Source: Aestuariicoccus sp032586235 (GTDB lineage: Bacteria; Pseudomonadota; Alphaproteobacteria; Rhodobacterales; Rhodobacteraceae). From it: a DNA stretch of 64,000 nt. Under the pieces are notes generated by a model, which was given only the letters and a program-made list of their open reading frames with translations, was not told the origin of the DNA and did not search any database. Shown piece by piece: positions 8,952-17,252 of this stretch. How positions within the stretch are numbered: the stretch's first letter is position 1; each line of letters starts with the position of its first letter. The stretch lies in contig NZ_JAWHTD010000001.1 of assembly GCF_032586235.1 (NCBI RefSeq), positions 62,001-126,000 of the forward strand, read 5' to 3'. The position numbers were made by a program, and so were the translations under genes.

Positions 8952-9848
8952 TTATCTGAACAGCGCCGCGTAGCGTGGGATGAAGAACTTTGCAAAGGCC
9001 TTTACTTCGGGCCGACGATAAGCCTCCGGCGCGATCAGCACCATATGCGGCGCGTCCAGCTCTTTGGGCGGGTCGAAGCAGCGGATCAGCGTGCCGGCCG
9101 CTTCCTCGGCCACCACCATGCGCAGGTTCATGATCCCCAGCCCCTTGCCCGCGCGCACCGCCGCATCCATCACCGTGATTTCGCTGAAGGACCGGGCGAT
9201 CGCCTCTTCGGCCACGTATTTCCGCACCCAGTCGTGCAGCACCGGCTGGACATCGTCGCGCTGAAAGGTGAAGACCGTGTGGTCCTTCATGTCCTCGGGC
9301 CGCTCGGGCAGACCACGTGCCTCCGCATAGGACGGCGCGCCGTAGAGCGTGAACCTCGCCGTGCTGATATGCCGGCAGATCAGGTCGGGATGCTGTCGGC
9401 TCCAACTCAGCCGCAGCGCCACGTCCGCCTCTCCGGCCATCAGATCGAGCGGTCTCACCCCGGGCAGGAAATCCAGCCGGACCTCGGGGTGCCGTTCCGA
9501 GAACTGGCTGAAGATGTCGCTCACGCGCGGCGAGAATTTGGCGGCGTTGCCGGTGATCCTTATGGGCCGCGCGCAGGTGAGCCCGCGGACCGTCGCGGCC
9601 AAGCCATCGGCGGCGGCCTCGATGGCTTCGGCATCCGGCAGGATCGCCAGCGCCGCCTCGGTCGGACGAAAGCCGCGCGTGTCGCGGTCGAAGAGGGTCA
9701 GGCCGGTCTCGTGTTCCAAAGCCTCAATGCGCCGTGCGACCGTGGGCTGTGCGATGCCCAGCCCGCGCGAGGCGGCCAGGGTCGAGCCCTTTCGCATCAC
9801 CGCGAGAAAGACGCGGATGTCCGACCAGTTCCGCAAATCGCTCTTCAT
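8952..9848 (-). CDS. LysR-family transcriptional regulator
   Basis: DNA-binding regulator of 298 residues. The winged helix-turn-helix occupies roughly residues 5-65 (WSDIRVFLAVMRKGSTLAA, QPTVARRIEALE) and an effector-binding substrate domain follows. The gene is divergent from a small ORF at 9944 and convergent with the pyrB-linked gene. ATG at 9848 (MKSDLRNW) is preferred to the one six codons upstream because it matches the usual N-terminal length. The regulated target is not evident; the divergent small gene and the dipeptidase beyond it are candidates. Confidence 0.9.
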   Translation of the reverse strand: MKSDLRNWSDIRVFLAVMRKGSTLAASRGLGIAQPTVARRIEALEHETGLTLFDRDTRGFRPTEAALAILPDAEAIEAAADGLAATVRGLTCARPIRITGNAAKFSPRVSDIFSQFSERHPEVRLDFLPGVRPLDLMAGEADVALRLSWSRQHPDLICRHISTARFTLYGAPSYAEARGLPERPEDMKDHTVFTFQRDDVQPVLHDWVRKYVAEEAIARSFSEITVMDAAVRAGKGLGIMNLRMVVAEEAAGTLIRCFDPPKELDAPHMVLIAPEAYRRPEVKAFAKFFIPRYAALFR

Positions 9849-9943
9849 TTTTGTAGAGCAGCACAAAATCGTTCAGGATACCAGAGGCTCTGATCCATGG
9901 GGTATTCTGAGGGTGTCACTTCGGCATCGAAAGGATCCCCGGC

Positions 9944-10171
9944 ATGGCCTCCATCGACAGAACAGACATTATCGCCCCGACGCTTCTCGACCGGGCCTTC
10001 GCCGTCTTTCGGCAGATCGTCAGCGCCCGCGAAGAGACGGCCCTCGAGACCGCCGATGCGGTGCGGGCGCGCCGCGCTTTCGTGCAGGAGATGCTGGACC
10101 GCAATCCAAACGCCTTTTCAAGCGACCTCGACGTGAAGTCGATGATGCAGCATTATCCCGACAGTTTTTAG
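9944..10171 (+). CDS. Small unknown protein
   Basis: A 75-residue acidic/basic mixed protein, divergent from the LysR gene. It looks helical, with a central ETALETADAVRARRAFVQEM segment and a C-terminal DLDVKSMMQHYPDSF. A purine-rich AAAGGA lies about 12 bases upstream of the ATG. Codon use is like that of its neighbours and no frame problem is visible. No family recognised; it could be a LysR-controlled small protein, but it could also be a chance ORF. Confidence 0.5.
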   Translation: MASIDRTDIIAPTLLDRAFAVFRQIVSAREETALETADAVRARRAFVQEMLDRNPNAFSSDLDVKSMMQHYPDSF

Positions 10172-10288
10172 GGGCGCGATGCCCGGAGCAAACTCTGTGC
10201 GGCCCGGTCGACGGGTCCACGGCATCCGGTGCATCGGCATTCATTGTGACGAGGCGCCCCGGCCAAGATTGACGCGAGGCGCAAAAGC

Positions 10289-11356
10289 ATGACCGACAAC
10301 ATCCCCTTCTTCGACGGCCACAACGATTTCCTGTTGCGGCTGATGAAATCGCCCGATCCGCGGGAAGAGACCTGGCTGGGCGACGGCGGCAAGGGTCATC
10401 TCGATTTGGCGCGGATGAAGGCGGCGGGGTTCGCGGGCGGGCTCTTTGCCATTTTCGTGCCGCCGGTGTCGGACGGGCCGCCGCGCGACTTTCGGGAGCT
10501 CATGGCAAAGCCGCCCTACGATCTGCCGTTGCCGCCCCTGATGGATCATGCCGCCGCGCAACCCGTCGCGCTGACCATGGCGGGGCTTTTGCACTGGATG
10601 GAACGCGCGGCGCCGCAGGACTTCCGCCTCTGCCGCTCGGTCAAGGATATCCGCGAGGCCTTTGCCGCGGATGTCATCGCCGGGGTGATGCACATGGAAG
10701 GGGCCGAGGCGATCGGCCCCGATCTGGACGCGCTCTATCTCTTTCACGACATGGGCCTGCGGTCGCTTGGCCCGGTCTGGAGCCGCCCGACAATCTTTGG
10801 CCACGGCGTGCCGATGGCCTTTCCCGGATCGCCGGATATCGGGCCGGGGCTGACCGAAAAGGGCAAGGATCTGGTGCGGCTCTGCGACCGGCTGGGCATT
10901 CTCATCGACCTGTCGCATCTCAACGAGGCCGGGTTCGACGATGTCGCCGGTGTGTCGACCGCGCCTCTGGTGGCCACCCATTCCAATGCTCACGCGCTCT
11001 GCGCCGCGCCGCGCAACCTGACGGATCGGCAGCTGCACATGATCCGTGAACGCGGCGGCATGGTGGGGGTCAATCTCGCGACCTTCCTTTTGAACGCCGA
11101 TGGCGCCGCCGCCTCGCACACGGGATGGGACGTGATTTTGCGCCATATCGATTATCTGATCGACCAGGTGGGCGAGGATCACGTCGGGCTGGGCTCGGAT
11201 TTCGACGGCTGCGTCCTGCCCGATCTGATCGGCGACGTCACCGGCGTGCCGGCCCTGTTCGAGGCGATGCAGGCGCATGGCTTCGATGACGCGCTGCTGC
11301 GCAAATTCGCGCGCGAGAACTGGCTTGCCTGCCTCGAGCGCGTTGGCGGCGCATGA
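10289..11356 (+). CDS. Membrane dipeptidase, peptidase family M19
   Basis: Zinc dipeptidase of the renal dipeptidase family, 355 residues, acting on dipeptides including those with a D-residue at the C-terminal side. Metal-ligand motifs are all visible: DGHNDF near residue 10, the bridging glutamate in MHMEGAEAIG near 135, THSNAHALC near 230 and the late aspartate in GLGSDFDG near 300. No signal peptide, so probably cytoplasmic despite the family name. The stop overlaps the start of the ChaC-like gene (ATGA), so the two were built as one operon for peptide or glutathione breakdown. Confidence 0.92.
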   Translation: MTDNIPFFDGHNDFLLRLMKSPDPREETWLGDGGKGHLDLARMKAAGFAGGLFAIFVPPVSDGPPRDFRELMAKPPYDLPLPPLMDHAAAQPVALTMAGLLHWMERAAPQDFRLCRSVKDIREAFAADVIAGVMHMEGAEAIGPDLDALYLFHDMGLRSLGPVWSRPTIFGHGVPMAFPGSPDIGPGLTEKGKDLVRLCDRLGILIDLSHLNEAGFDDVAGVSTAPLVATHSNAHALCAAPRNLTDRQLHMIRERGGMVGVNLATFLLNADGAAASHTGWDVILRHIDYLIDQVGEDHVGLGSDFDGCVLPDLIGDVTGVPALFEAMQAHGFDDALLRKFARENWLACLERVGGA

Positions 11357-12072
11357 CCCCGGGGGATATGTCCATGATCGCGCCGGCCCTTCCGCCGCTG
11401 AGGCTGACCCGCGCCCTGGTCGACCGCCTTCCGGCCAGGACGGACGAGCGAGGGCCGGTGCGCGTGCCGGATCCCGAACCCGGGCACGACGGCCGTGCCG
11501 CCGCCGATATCCTGTCACGGCTCGACCCGCCGGGCGCGCTCTGGGTCTTTGCGGCGGGCTCGCTGATCTGGAACCCGCGCATGGCGGTGGCCGAGCGCCG
11601 CCTGGCGCATGTGCAGGGCTGACGGCGGGCGTTTTGCATTGACGACAAACGGTTTCGCGGCTCCCCGTCGGCGCCGGGCCTGATGATGGCGCTCGACCGT
11701 GGCGGTGCGTGTGCGGGCGTGGCGCTGCGGATGGAGCCGGGCGACGACCCGCACGGGTCGCTGGTCAGCCTGCTGGAGCAGGAACCGCCGGTTCCGCCGC
11801 AACTGGTACGGGCGGACACGCCGGACGGCCCGGTCCCGGCCATCGTCTTTGCCATGGATCCGACGTTCCCGCTGTATCGTCCCGAGCCAGAGCTCGACGA
11901 TCTGGCGGATATCCTGTCGACGGCCGTGGGTCATATCGGGACGATGGCCGAATACCTGCTGAACACCGTGACCGAACTGGAAAAGGCGGGCGTCCACGAT
12001 CCGCATCTGTGGCACTTGCAGGACAAGGTGGCGGAGCGGCTTGAACGGTTGGAGTTGCGGGCGGCGCGGTGA
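11353..12072 (+). pseudogene. ChaC-like gamma-glutamylcyclotransferase, interrupted by in-frame TGA
   Basis: The same reading frame encodes both halves of a ChaC-type enzyme, which cleaves glutathione or gamma-glutamyl peptides to 5-oxoproline. The first half ends in FAAGSLIWNPRMAVAE and then HVQG followed by TGA at 11620-11622. The frame continues directly with RRAFCIDDKRFRGSPSAPG, the family's next block, and runs to 12072. Family members have an aromatic residue at this point (GW or GY before R-R-x-F), so the TGA most simply arose from TGG. Either the gene is dead, the strain reads through, or the base is a sequencing error. Translation coupled to the upstream dipeptidase. Confidence 0.82.
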
Positions 12073-12133
12073 TCGAGAGGTAATGGGCGGGTTGGTCTTC
12101 CGGCAGACCAAGGTCCCGGACCCCTGCAGTCAA

Positions 12134-12302
12134 GCCGCGACCAGCGCCTGCCCGTGGGGTGGCGCTGCAACCTGCGTTCTGCGCTCTTTATCTCTGCCCA
12201 GTCATTGCCCCGAGTGAGCGGCGCGCTTTGCCCTGCCAAAGCGCCAGCCCGCCGGAACGGGCAGGCGCTGGTCGCGGCGGCCTTCGGCCTTGATTCCGCG
12301 AC
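12134..12302 (-). repeat. Dispersed 170-base repeat, copy A
   Basis: A unit whose ends are inverted repeats built on GCGACCAGCGCCTGCCCG (left about 12137-12154, right about 12257-12275), plus a flank to about 12302. It reappears in the opposite orientation at 30819-30985 with the internal sequence also conserved. It contains no ORF. A non-autonomous element or structured intergenic repeat is likely. Confidence 0.7.
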
Positions 12303-12332
12303 TTTGGTGCTCTGAATACAGGTGCACTTTGG

Positions 12333-12626
12333 TTACGACCGGTTTTGCACCACCACCGGCGTTTCGAAATACCGGAAGCTGGGCGTGCTGCCGAAGGTCT
12401 CGGCGACGCGGGAGAGGAACGCCTCGCCATGCGCCTCTTGCGCATCGGCGATGCTGTCCCAGGTGTAGACGCCACCGGCGATCCCGGCCTCTGGGTCATA
12501 GAGATAATTCTTGCGGTACAGCTTGGGGTTGGCGCGCCAGATTTCGGCGCTTTCCTCAAAGAGTGCGACGACGCGCTCGCGCCCCATGCCTTCCGGAATG
12601 TCGAATGTCACGATCTCGGTGATCAT
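12333..12626 (-). CDS. Small dimeric alpha-beta barrel protein, monooxygenase-like
   Basis: A 97-residue protein that resembles the YdhR/antibiotic-monooxygenase-like ferredoxin-fold family. It begins MITEIVTFDIPEGMGRE, a typical first strand, and contains LYRKNYLYDPEAGIAGGVYTWDS, matching the family's central strand with a tryptophan, and an FETPVVV last strand. ATG at 12626 is chosen for the GGAGG ribosome-binding site just upstream; the longer frame has no better start. Such proteins act as small oxygenases or ligand binders; substrate unknown. Divergent from the pyrC-like gene 140 bases away. Confidence 0.75.
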   Translation of the reverse strand: MITEIVTFDIPEGMGRERVVALFEESAEIWRANPKLYRKNYLYDPEAGIAGGVYTWDSIADAQEAHGEAFLSRVAETFGSTPSFRYFETPVVVQNRS

Positions 12627-12766
12627 CTGCGGCCCTCCTCTGTGGCGGAAAGGATGCCATGCCGCACGACCCCTGACCAGCCGGGCCGGACCCGCGTCAC
12701 GTCGGGTGTTCCCCCCGCGCCGAATTTGCCGTACCACGGCGGGAAACCGGTCCAGGGTCCTTGCGC

Positions 12767-14062
12767 ATGACACAGACTTTGCTTCAGAACGCCCGGCTGA
12801 TCGACCCCGAAGGCGACGCGATCACCTCTGGCGACGTGCTGCTCGGCGATGGCGTGATCCAGGAAATTTACCCGGAAGGCTCTGAAAAGGCGCTGCAAAA
12901 GCTGGGGTCGGTCGAGCGGGTCGAGTGCGGCGGCGCGTTCCTCGCCCCCGGCATCGTCGATATCGGCGTCAAGATCGGCGAGCCCGGCGAGCGCCACAAG
13001 GAAAGCTACAAGACCGCCGGGCTGGCCGCGGCGGCGGGCGGCGTGACCACCATCGTCACCCGCCCCGACACAAGCCCGGCCATCGACACGCCCGAGGCGC
13101 TGGAATTCATCCGCCGCCGCGCCAATGACGCCACCCCGGTCAACGTCCTGCCCATGGCCGCCCTCACCAAAGGCCGCGAAGGCCGCGAGATGACCGAGAT
13201 CGGCTTTCTGATGGACGCGGGCGCCGTGGCCTTTACCGATTGCGACGCCGTGGTGACCGACACCCGGGTCCTGGCCCGCGCGATGACCTATGCCCGCGGG
13301 CTTGGCGCGCTGGTTATGGGCCACCCGCAAGATCCCGGCCTCAGCCGCGGGGCTGCGGCGACCTCGGGCAAGTTCGCGTCCCTGCGCGGCCTGCCCACGG
13401 TGTCGCCCATGGCCGAACGCATGGGGCTCGACCGCGACATCGCGCTGATCGAGATGACGGGCGTGCGCTACCACGCCGACCAGATCACCACCGCCCGCGC
13501 ATTGCCGGCGCTCGAGCGGGCCAAGGCCAACGGGTTCGACGTGACCGCGGGCACCTCGATGCACCACCTCACGCTGAACGAGATGGACGTGTCCGACTAC
13601 CGCACCTTCTTCAAGGTCAAGCCGCCGCTGCGGTCCGAGGACGACCGTCAGGCGGTGATCGAGGCGGTGCGCACGGGGCTGATCGACATCATCGGCTCGT
13701 TCCACACGCCCCAGGACGAGGAATCCAAACGCCTGCCGTTCGAAGAGGCCGCGAGCGGCGCGGTGGGGCTCGAGACGATGCTGCCGGTGCTGCTGCGGCT
13801 CTACCATTCCGGCGAGCTGCCCTTGCCGGTTCTCTTCCGCGCGCTGTCGCTGAACCCGGCGCGGAGGCTTGGTCTGCCCGCGGGCCGAATGGCCAAAGGC
13901 GCCCCGGCCGACCTGGTGCTCTTCGACGCCGACAAACCGCTGATCCTCGACCGCTTCAAGCTACAGTCGAAGTCCAAGAACACCCCCTTCGACGGCGCCC
14001 GCCTGCAAGGAAAGGTGCTGCGCACCTATGTCGCCGGGCGGTGCGTTTGGAAGGCGGGGTAG
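12767..14062 (+). CDS. Dihydroorotase-like protein lacking metal ligands (PyrC'/PyrX type)
   Basis: Amidohydrolase-fold protein of 431 residues related to dihydroorotase. At the place of the metal motif D-x-H-x-H-x-R it reads D65-I-G-V-K-I-G, so both histidines and the arginine are missing. The later DHAPH block is FHTPQ. Such inactive homologues are known in other proteobacteria as PyrC', which hold the PyrB catalytic trimers together without catalysis. With pyrB at 7359 this is the likely role here, and a working dihydroorotase must be elsewhere. ATG at 12767 is used, as the TTG two codons upstream has no advantage. Confidence 0.85.
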   Translation: MTQTLLQNARLIDPEGDAITSGDVLLGDGVIQEIYPEGSEKALQKLGSVERVECGGAFLAPGIVDIGVKIGEPGERHKESYKTAGLAAAAGGVTTIVTRPDTSPAIDTPEALEFIRRRANDATPVNVLPMAALTKGREGREMTEIGFLMDAGAVAFTDCDAVVTDTRVLARAMTYARGLGALVMGHPQDPGLSRGAAATSGKFASLRGLPTVSPMAERMGLDRDIALIEMTGVRYHADQITTARALPALERAKANGFDVTAGTSMHHLTLNEMDVSDYRTFFKVKPPLRSEDDRQAVIEAVRTGLIDIIGSFHTPQDEESKRLPFEEAASGAVGLETMLPVLLRLYHSGELPLPVLFRALSLNPARRLGLPAGRMAKGAPADLVLFDADKPLILDRFKLQSKSKNTPFDGARLQGKVLRTYVAGRCVWKAG

Positions 14063-14267
14063 GCGGGGGCTTTTTGAGGGCAGGGTGGCGGGGATGAACG
14101 GGCGGTTTCCGGAAGTTCCTAGCAGCTGCAGCAAGAAACCAGGCCCAACCGAATACGGAAATTCGGCGCTTGGATCTCGGAGACATTACGATAACGTCAA
14201 GGGTTTTGGATCTGCGATACCCTGTAGGCAATCATCCAACAAGATGCCCTCCAAATGAAAGTCAGGC

Positions 14268-15956
14268 TCACGATGCCTGAAAGTGCGCTTGAATCTTGTC
14301 TTTGACCTTGTCTTTCACTTCTTCCTTGAAGCTCGGTCCTTTGGCGATCTGATCGACTCCCCCAGCATTGGAAAACAGGTGCCACACTTCCGAAATCGCT
14401 TCTGAAATGTCGTCGCTGGAAATCTGACCTTTAAGCTTGGAAACTCTATCGGCATTCAAGGAAATGGACTTGGATTTAAGCGCGCAAACCCAGAAAAGAA
14501 CATAAAATCGTATGTTGTTTCTGTCTCTCGCAACGAGGCCAGATGTTTCCTTGAGCTTCAACTCGATCTTGCGGATTGTCGAAGCAGCAACAAGATATGC
14601 ATCCAAGGCATAGGTATCTGCAAAAATTGAATTGTAAACCGCATCATCTTTTATCAGAGACGAAGGCCGAGCCCTTGCGTTGTCCGGTTCACCCCGAAAC
14701 AACGTCATAACTGCTTGAGCCATTAGGGCGATGCTGATAATTTTCGCAGCAGGCTTTCCTTCATTCTTGTAGAAATTCTTCCTCCTATCATAAAAATAAC
14801 CATTGGCTTTCAAGTGATGTTCAATGTCCCTCTGAATTTTATCGGTCGCCCTTAGAGACGCGAGCGGCACCTGATTTTGACTATTGGTTGCCTTTATTAT
14901 CTTGTCTCGGACCTCTTCATTTTCTGAGGCAACCACCTTGACCATCACCGATCTTGCGTCATTCCTATCTACGCCGGAAAAGAATCTACCAATTTCAGAG
15001 CTTGTCTGCAGGCCATTAACGATCTGGGGGTTTTCAATGGTAATTATTGATCCGCCCGAGCTGGCCCGCGATGCAAGAATAGTAACTCCATTGTTAAACC
15101 ACCAAAAATCATCGGCCCGGCCGCTTTCCAGGGTGTTCGAGATTTCCTGATTTACCTCAGTTGAGCCTTGGTAGTCGCGAACGTTGGCCTCGAATAGATC
15201 TGACCGTATTTCTGACCCACCACCTAAGAGAAACGTATAGAAATTCCTTAGCTTAACTAACGCAACGTACCCATTGCTTCCATTGAGGGATTGATCGAAA
15301 GTGAGTTCAAAAGTTTGCGTAGGCTTCGTGCGGGCGAGAACCAAGAGCTCCTTTGCTCCCCAAAGCTTAAAGCTCACCTCTGCTTCATCAAATAGGCTTT
15401 TTAATGTATCAACGAGTTCCTCCGCCTTCAACTGAGTGTTTTGATGAACATCCGCGGTCGACTTGGTACATGCATATATTATTTTAATTTTCAAGGAGGG
15501 AAATTTTGAGGCAAGTCGTCTGTATGACTTGCGAAATATGTCCGCTCGAGATTTCACTTCCGAGTTATACTGTGTTAGTGTATCAAAATCTTGAGACAGG
15601 CTCAAAAGACGCCTGAGTGACAGTATCATATTATTGATCGGTGTTTCCGAGAACCCGCTTGTTGATTTGCTTTGGATGATCACGACTTCCAGGTCAGCAG
15701 ATTTTTTGGGCAGGGTGAAACCTACCTCCTCCCCGACGCACTCCCCATCTACAAAGGTATAAAAAGAATCAATGCCGCCATCGTGTTCGCCGTCAACGAT
15801 CCCGGCTTGTATTTCCTCGTAGGAAAGTTCGTACTCTTTTGTGGCCTGCTCTGCGCAAAAAACTTCGAAGAAGTCCGGCGCGGACATCTCAGGGGCAATC
15901 GTTTCGTTTTGATCCTGCAGAACCTGACCAAGAATAATTTCTGAGTTGTCAGCCAT
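14268..15956 (-). CDS. AIPR family protein (putative abortive-infection phage defence)
   Basis: A 562-residue protein of the AIPR (abortive infection phage resistance) family. Hallmarks: LFEANVRDYQG at 254-264, WFNNGVTILA with NNG at 288-290, and QIVNGLQTS at 311-319. The N-terminus carries a PD-(D/E)xK nuclease-like pattern: GGID ending at Asp63, then VVIIQSK with Gln95 and Lys97. Family members are found in phage-defence loci, alone or beside restriction systems. Its base composition is much richer in A+T than the genes on either side and it lies on the opposite strand between pyrC-like and plsY, so recent transfer is likely. No partner gene is adjacent. GGGAAG precedes the ATG. Confidence 0.88.
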   Translation of the reverse strand: MADNSEIILGQVLQDQNETIAPEMSAPDFFEVFCAEQATKEYELSYEEIQAGIVDGEHDGGIDSFYTFVDGECVGEEVGFTLPKKSADLEVVIIQSKSTSGFSETPINNMILSLRRLLSLSQDFDTLTQYNSEVKSRADIFRKSYRRLASKFPSLKIKIIYACTKSTADVHQNTQLKAEELVDTLKSLFDEAEVSFKLWGAKELLVLARTKPTQTFELTFDQSLNGSNGYVALVKLRNFYTFLLGGGSEIRSDLFEANVRDYQGSTEVNQEISNTLESGRADDFWWFNNGVTILASRASSGGSIITIENPQIVNGLQTSSEIGRFFSGVDRNDARSVMVKVVASENEEVRDKIIKATNSQNQVPLASLRATDKIQRDIEHHLKANGYFYDRRKNFYKNEGKPAAKIISIALMAQAVMTLFRGEPDNARARPSSLIKDDAVYNSIFADTYALDAYLVAASTIRKIELKLKETSGLVARDRNNIRFYVLFWVCALKSKSISLNADRVSKLKGQISSDDISEAISEVWHLFSNAGGVDQIAKGPSFKEEVKDKVKDKIQAHFQAS

Positions 15957-16182
15957 TGGCGAATTTTCTTCCCGCTTTTCTGCTCGCAGCTGTAGCGCCC
16001 TTCTCCGACGACGGCAACGGCAAGCAACGTTACGGCACCTTGTTCAACCCTGAACGGCAGATATGGGCAGCTTGCGTCGCGTCATCGGCCGGCAATAGGT
16101 GCATGGCCGACCGACGACCGATTCCCCGGCACCTGTCATGCGATGGATTGCGGAGGGCGGGGGGGGATCGTATGGTTCGGGC

Positions 16183-16779
16183 ATGGATATGTCTGTGTTC
16201 TCTGTGCTGCTTTGGGCGGTCGTCGGGTATCTGATGGGGTCGGTGCCGTTCGGGCTGCTGATCACGCGGGGCTCGGGGATCGATCTGCGCAGTGTGGGGT
16301 CGGGCAATATCGGCGCGACCAACGTATTGCGGACCGGCAAGAAGGGGGCGGCGGCGCTGACGCTGATCCTCGACGCGGCGAAGGGGGCGGCGGCGGTGCT
16401 GCTGGCGCGCGCCGTGGCGGGCGAAGAGGCGGCGCAGGTGGCCGGGCTGGCGGCCTTCTTCGGGCATTGCTACCCGGTCTGGCTGCGGTTCAAGGGCGGC
16501 AAGGGCGTGGCGACCTTCCTGGGCATCCTTCTGGCCATCGCCTGGCCGGTCGGCATGCTGAGCTGCGCGACATGGCTGGCGGCGGTGGCGCTTAGCCGCA
16601 TCTCGAGCATGGGGGCGCTGGTGGCGGCGGCTTTCTCGACCTTGTGGATGTTCCTGCTGGGGCGGGGCGAGGTGATCGGGCTGGGCATCGTGCTGACGCT
16701 GATGATCTTTTGGCGGCACCGGGAAAACATCGCGCGCCTGAAGGCCGGAACGGAGCCTCAGATCGGGAAAAAGGCCTGA
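16183..16779 (+). CDS. plsY: Glycerol-3-phosphate acyltransferase PlsY
   Basis: Inner-membrane enzyme that transfers the acyl group of acyl-phosphate to glycerol-3-phosphate, the first step of phospholipid synthesis. 198 residues with five hydrophobic segments. Three cytoplasmic motifs are seen: SVPFGLLITR near residue 20, GSGNIGATNVLR near 40 and FKGGKGVATFLG near 105-115. ATG at 16183 fits the family start. In related genomes plsY usually follows the pyrC-like gene directly; here the AIPR gene separates them. Confidence 0.96.
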   Translation: MDMSVFSVLLWAVVGYLMGSVPFGLLITRGSGIDLRSVGSGNIGATNVLRTGKKGAAALTLILDAAKGAAAVLLARAVAGEEAAQVAGLAAFFGHCYPVWLRFKGGKGVATFLGILLAIAWPVGMLSCATWLAAVALSRISSMGALVAAAFSTLWMFLLGRGEVIGLGIVLTLMIFWRHRENIARLKAGTEPQIGKKA

Positions 16780-17060
16780 GCCTGGCGCTGCCCTGAGGGG
16801 TGGACTGGACGGCTTTTCAGGATGCGCTGGAGCGGCATGGGCCGACCGGTCGTCGAAGAGTATGTGCCACGGCCGGCGGCATGCAGACACATAAGGACAC
16901 CCGAATTGGCCGCGTTCGTCTGAACATCATTGCCGAAAGCGCCTCGTTCCTCGTTCTCGGGGGTCGCGCCGGAGCCGGTCTTTTTCAGCGAACCGGGCGG
17001 CAATGGGATCGGCATGGTCGGCGCGACCTTGGTGCGCTGTACCGGCCGGTTCTTGGCGGC

Positions 17061-17087
17061 GGTGCGCGCAGAGCACGCACCCTACGG
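17061..17087. repeat. Degenerate copy of the 8847-8917 repeat arm
   Basis: GGTGCGCGC and GCACCCTACG flank a short centre, matching the right arm at 8892-8917 with a few changes. It indicates a family of palindromic intergenic repeats in this genome. Confidence 0.5.
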
Positions 17088-17111
17088 GGCTTGGCGCCGT
17101 GTTGTCCGGAG

Positions 17112-17148
17112 GCGCAACGCGGTCCCGGACCCGATCCGGGACCTCTGC
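17112..17148. repeat. Dyad intergenic repeat, copy 2
   Basis: Near-identical to 378-414. The core 17122-17142 is GTCCCGGA, a five-base centre, and TCCGGGAC: a perfect 8-base stem. Related to 20049-20069. Confidence 0.65.
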
Positions 17149-17252
17149 CCTCGCCTTGACGCGGTGAGGTCTGCCGATATTGCCGCGCGCCGGACTTGTC
17201 CCCGGGGCGCGCCGCGCCTAGGGTCGGAGCGGCGTGAAGGAGGCGAGACATC

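Larger units (their letters stand above)
16780..17252. other. Gene-free stretch with two short repeats
   Basis: No ORF here shows a recognisable protein or a convincing start. The stretch holds a degenerate GGTGCGCGC...GCACCCTACG repeat at 17061-17087 and the CCCGGACCCGATCCGGG dyad at 17112-17148. A good GAAGGAGG ribosome-binding site for the next gene lies at its right end. Confidence 0.6.

Noticed and set aside
11620..11622. Selenocysteine reading of the TGA in the ChaC-like gene
   Set aside because: No stem-loop of the bacterial SECIS kind is obvious just downstream and the family has an aromatic residue, not cysteine, at this position.
15672..15944. Plus-strand 90-residue ORF inside the AIPR gene
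   Set aside because: It overlaps the well-supported AIPR N-terminus and has no ribosome-binding site or family.
16758..17015. Minus-strand 85-residue ORF after plsY
   Set aside because: Overlaps the plsY end and a repeat-bearing gap; composition looks like non-coding sequence.
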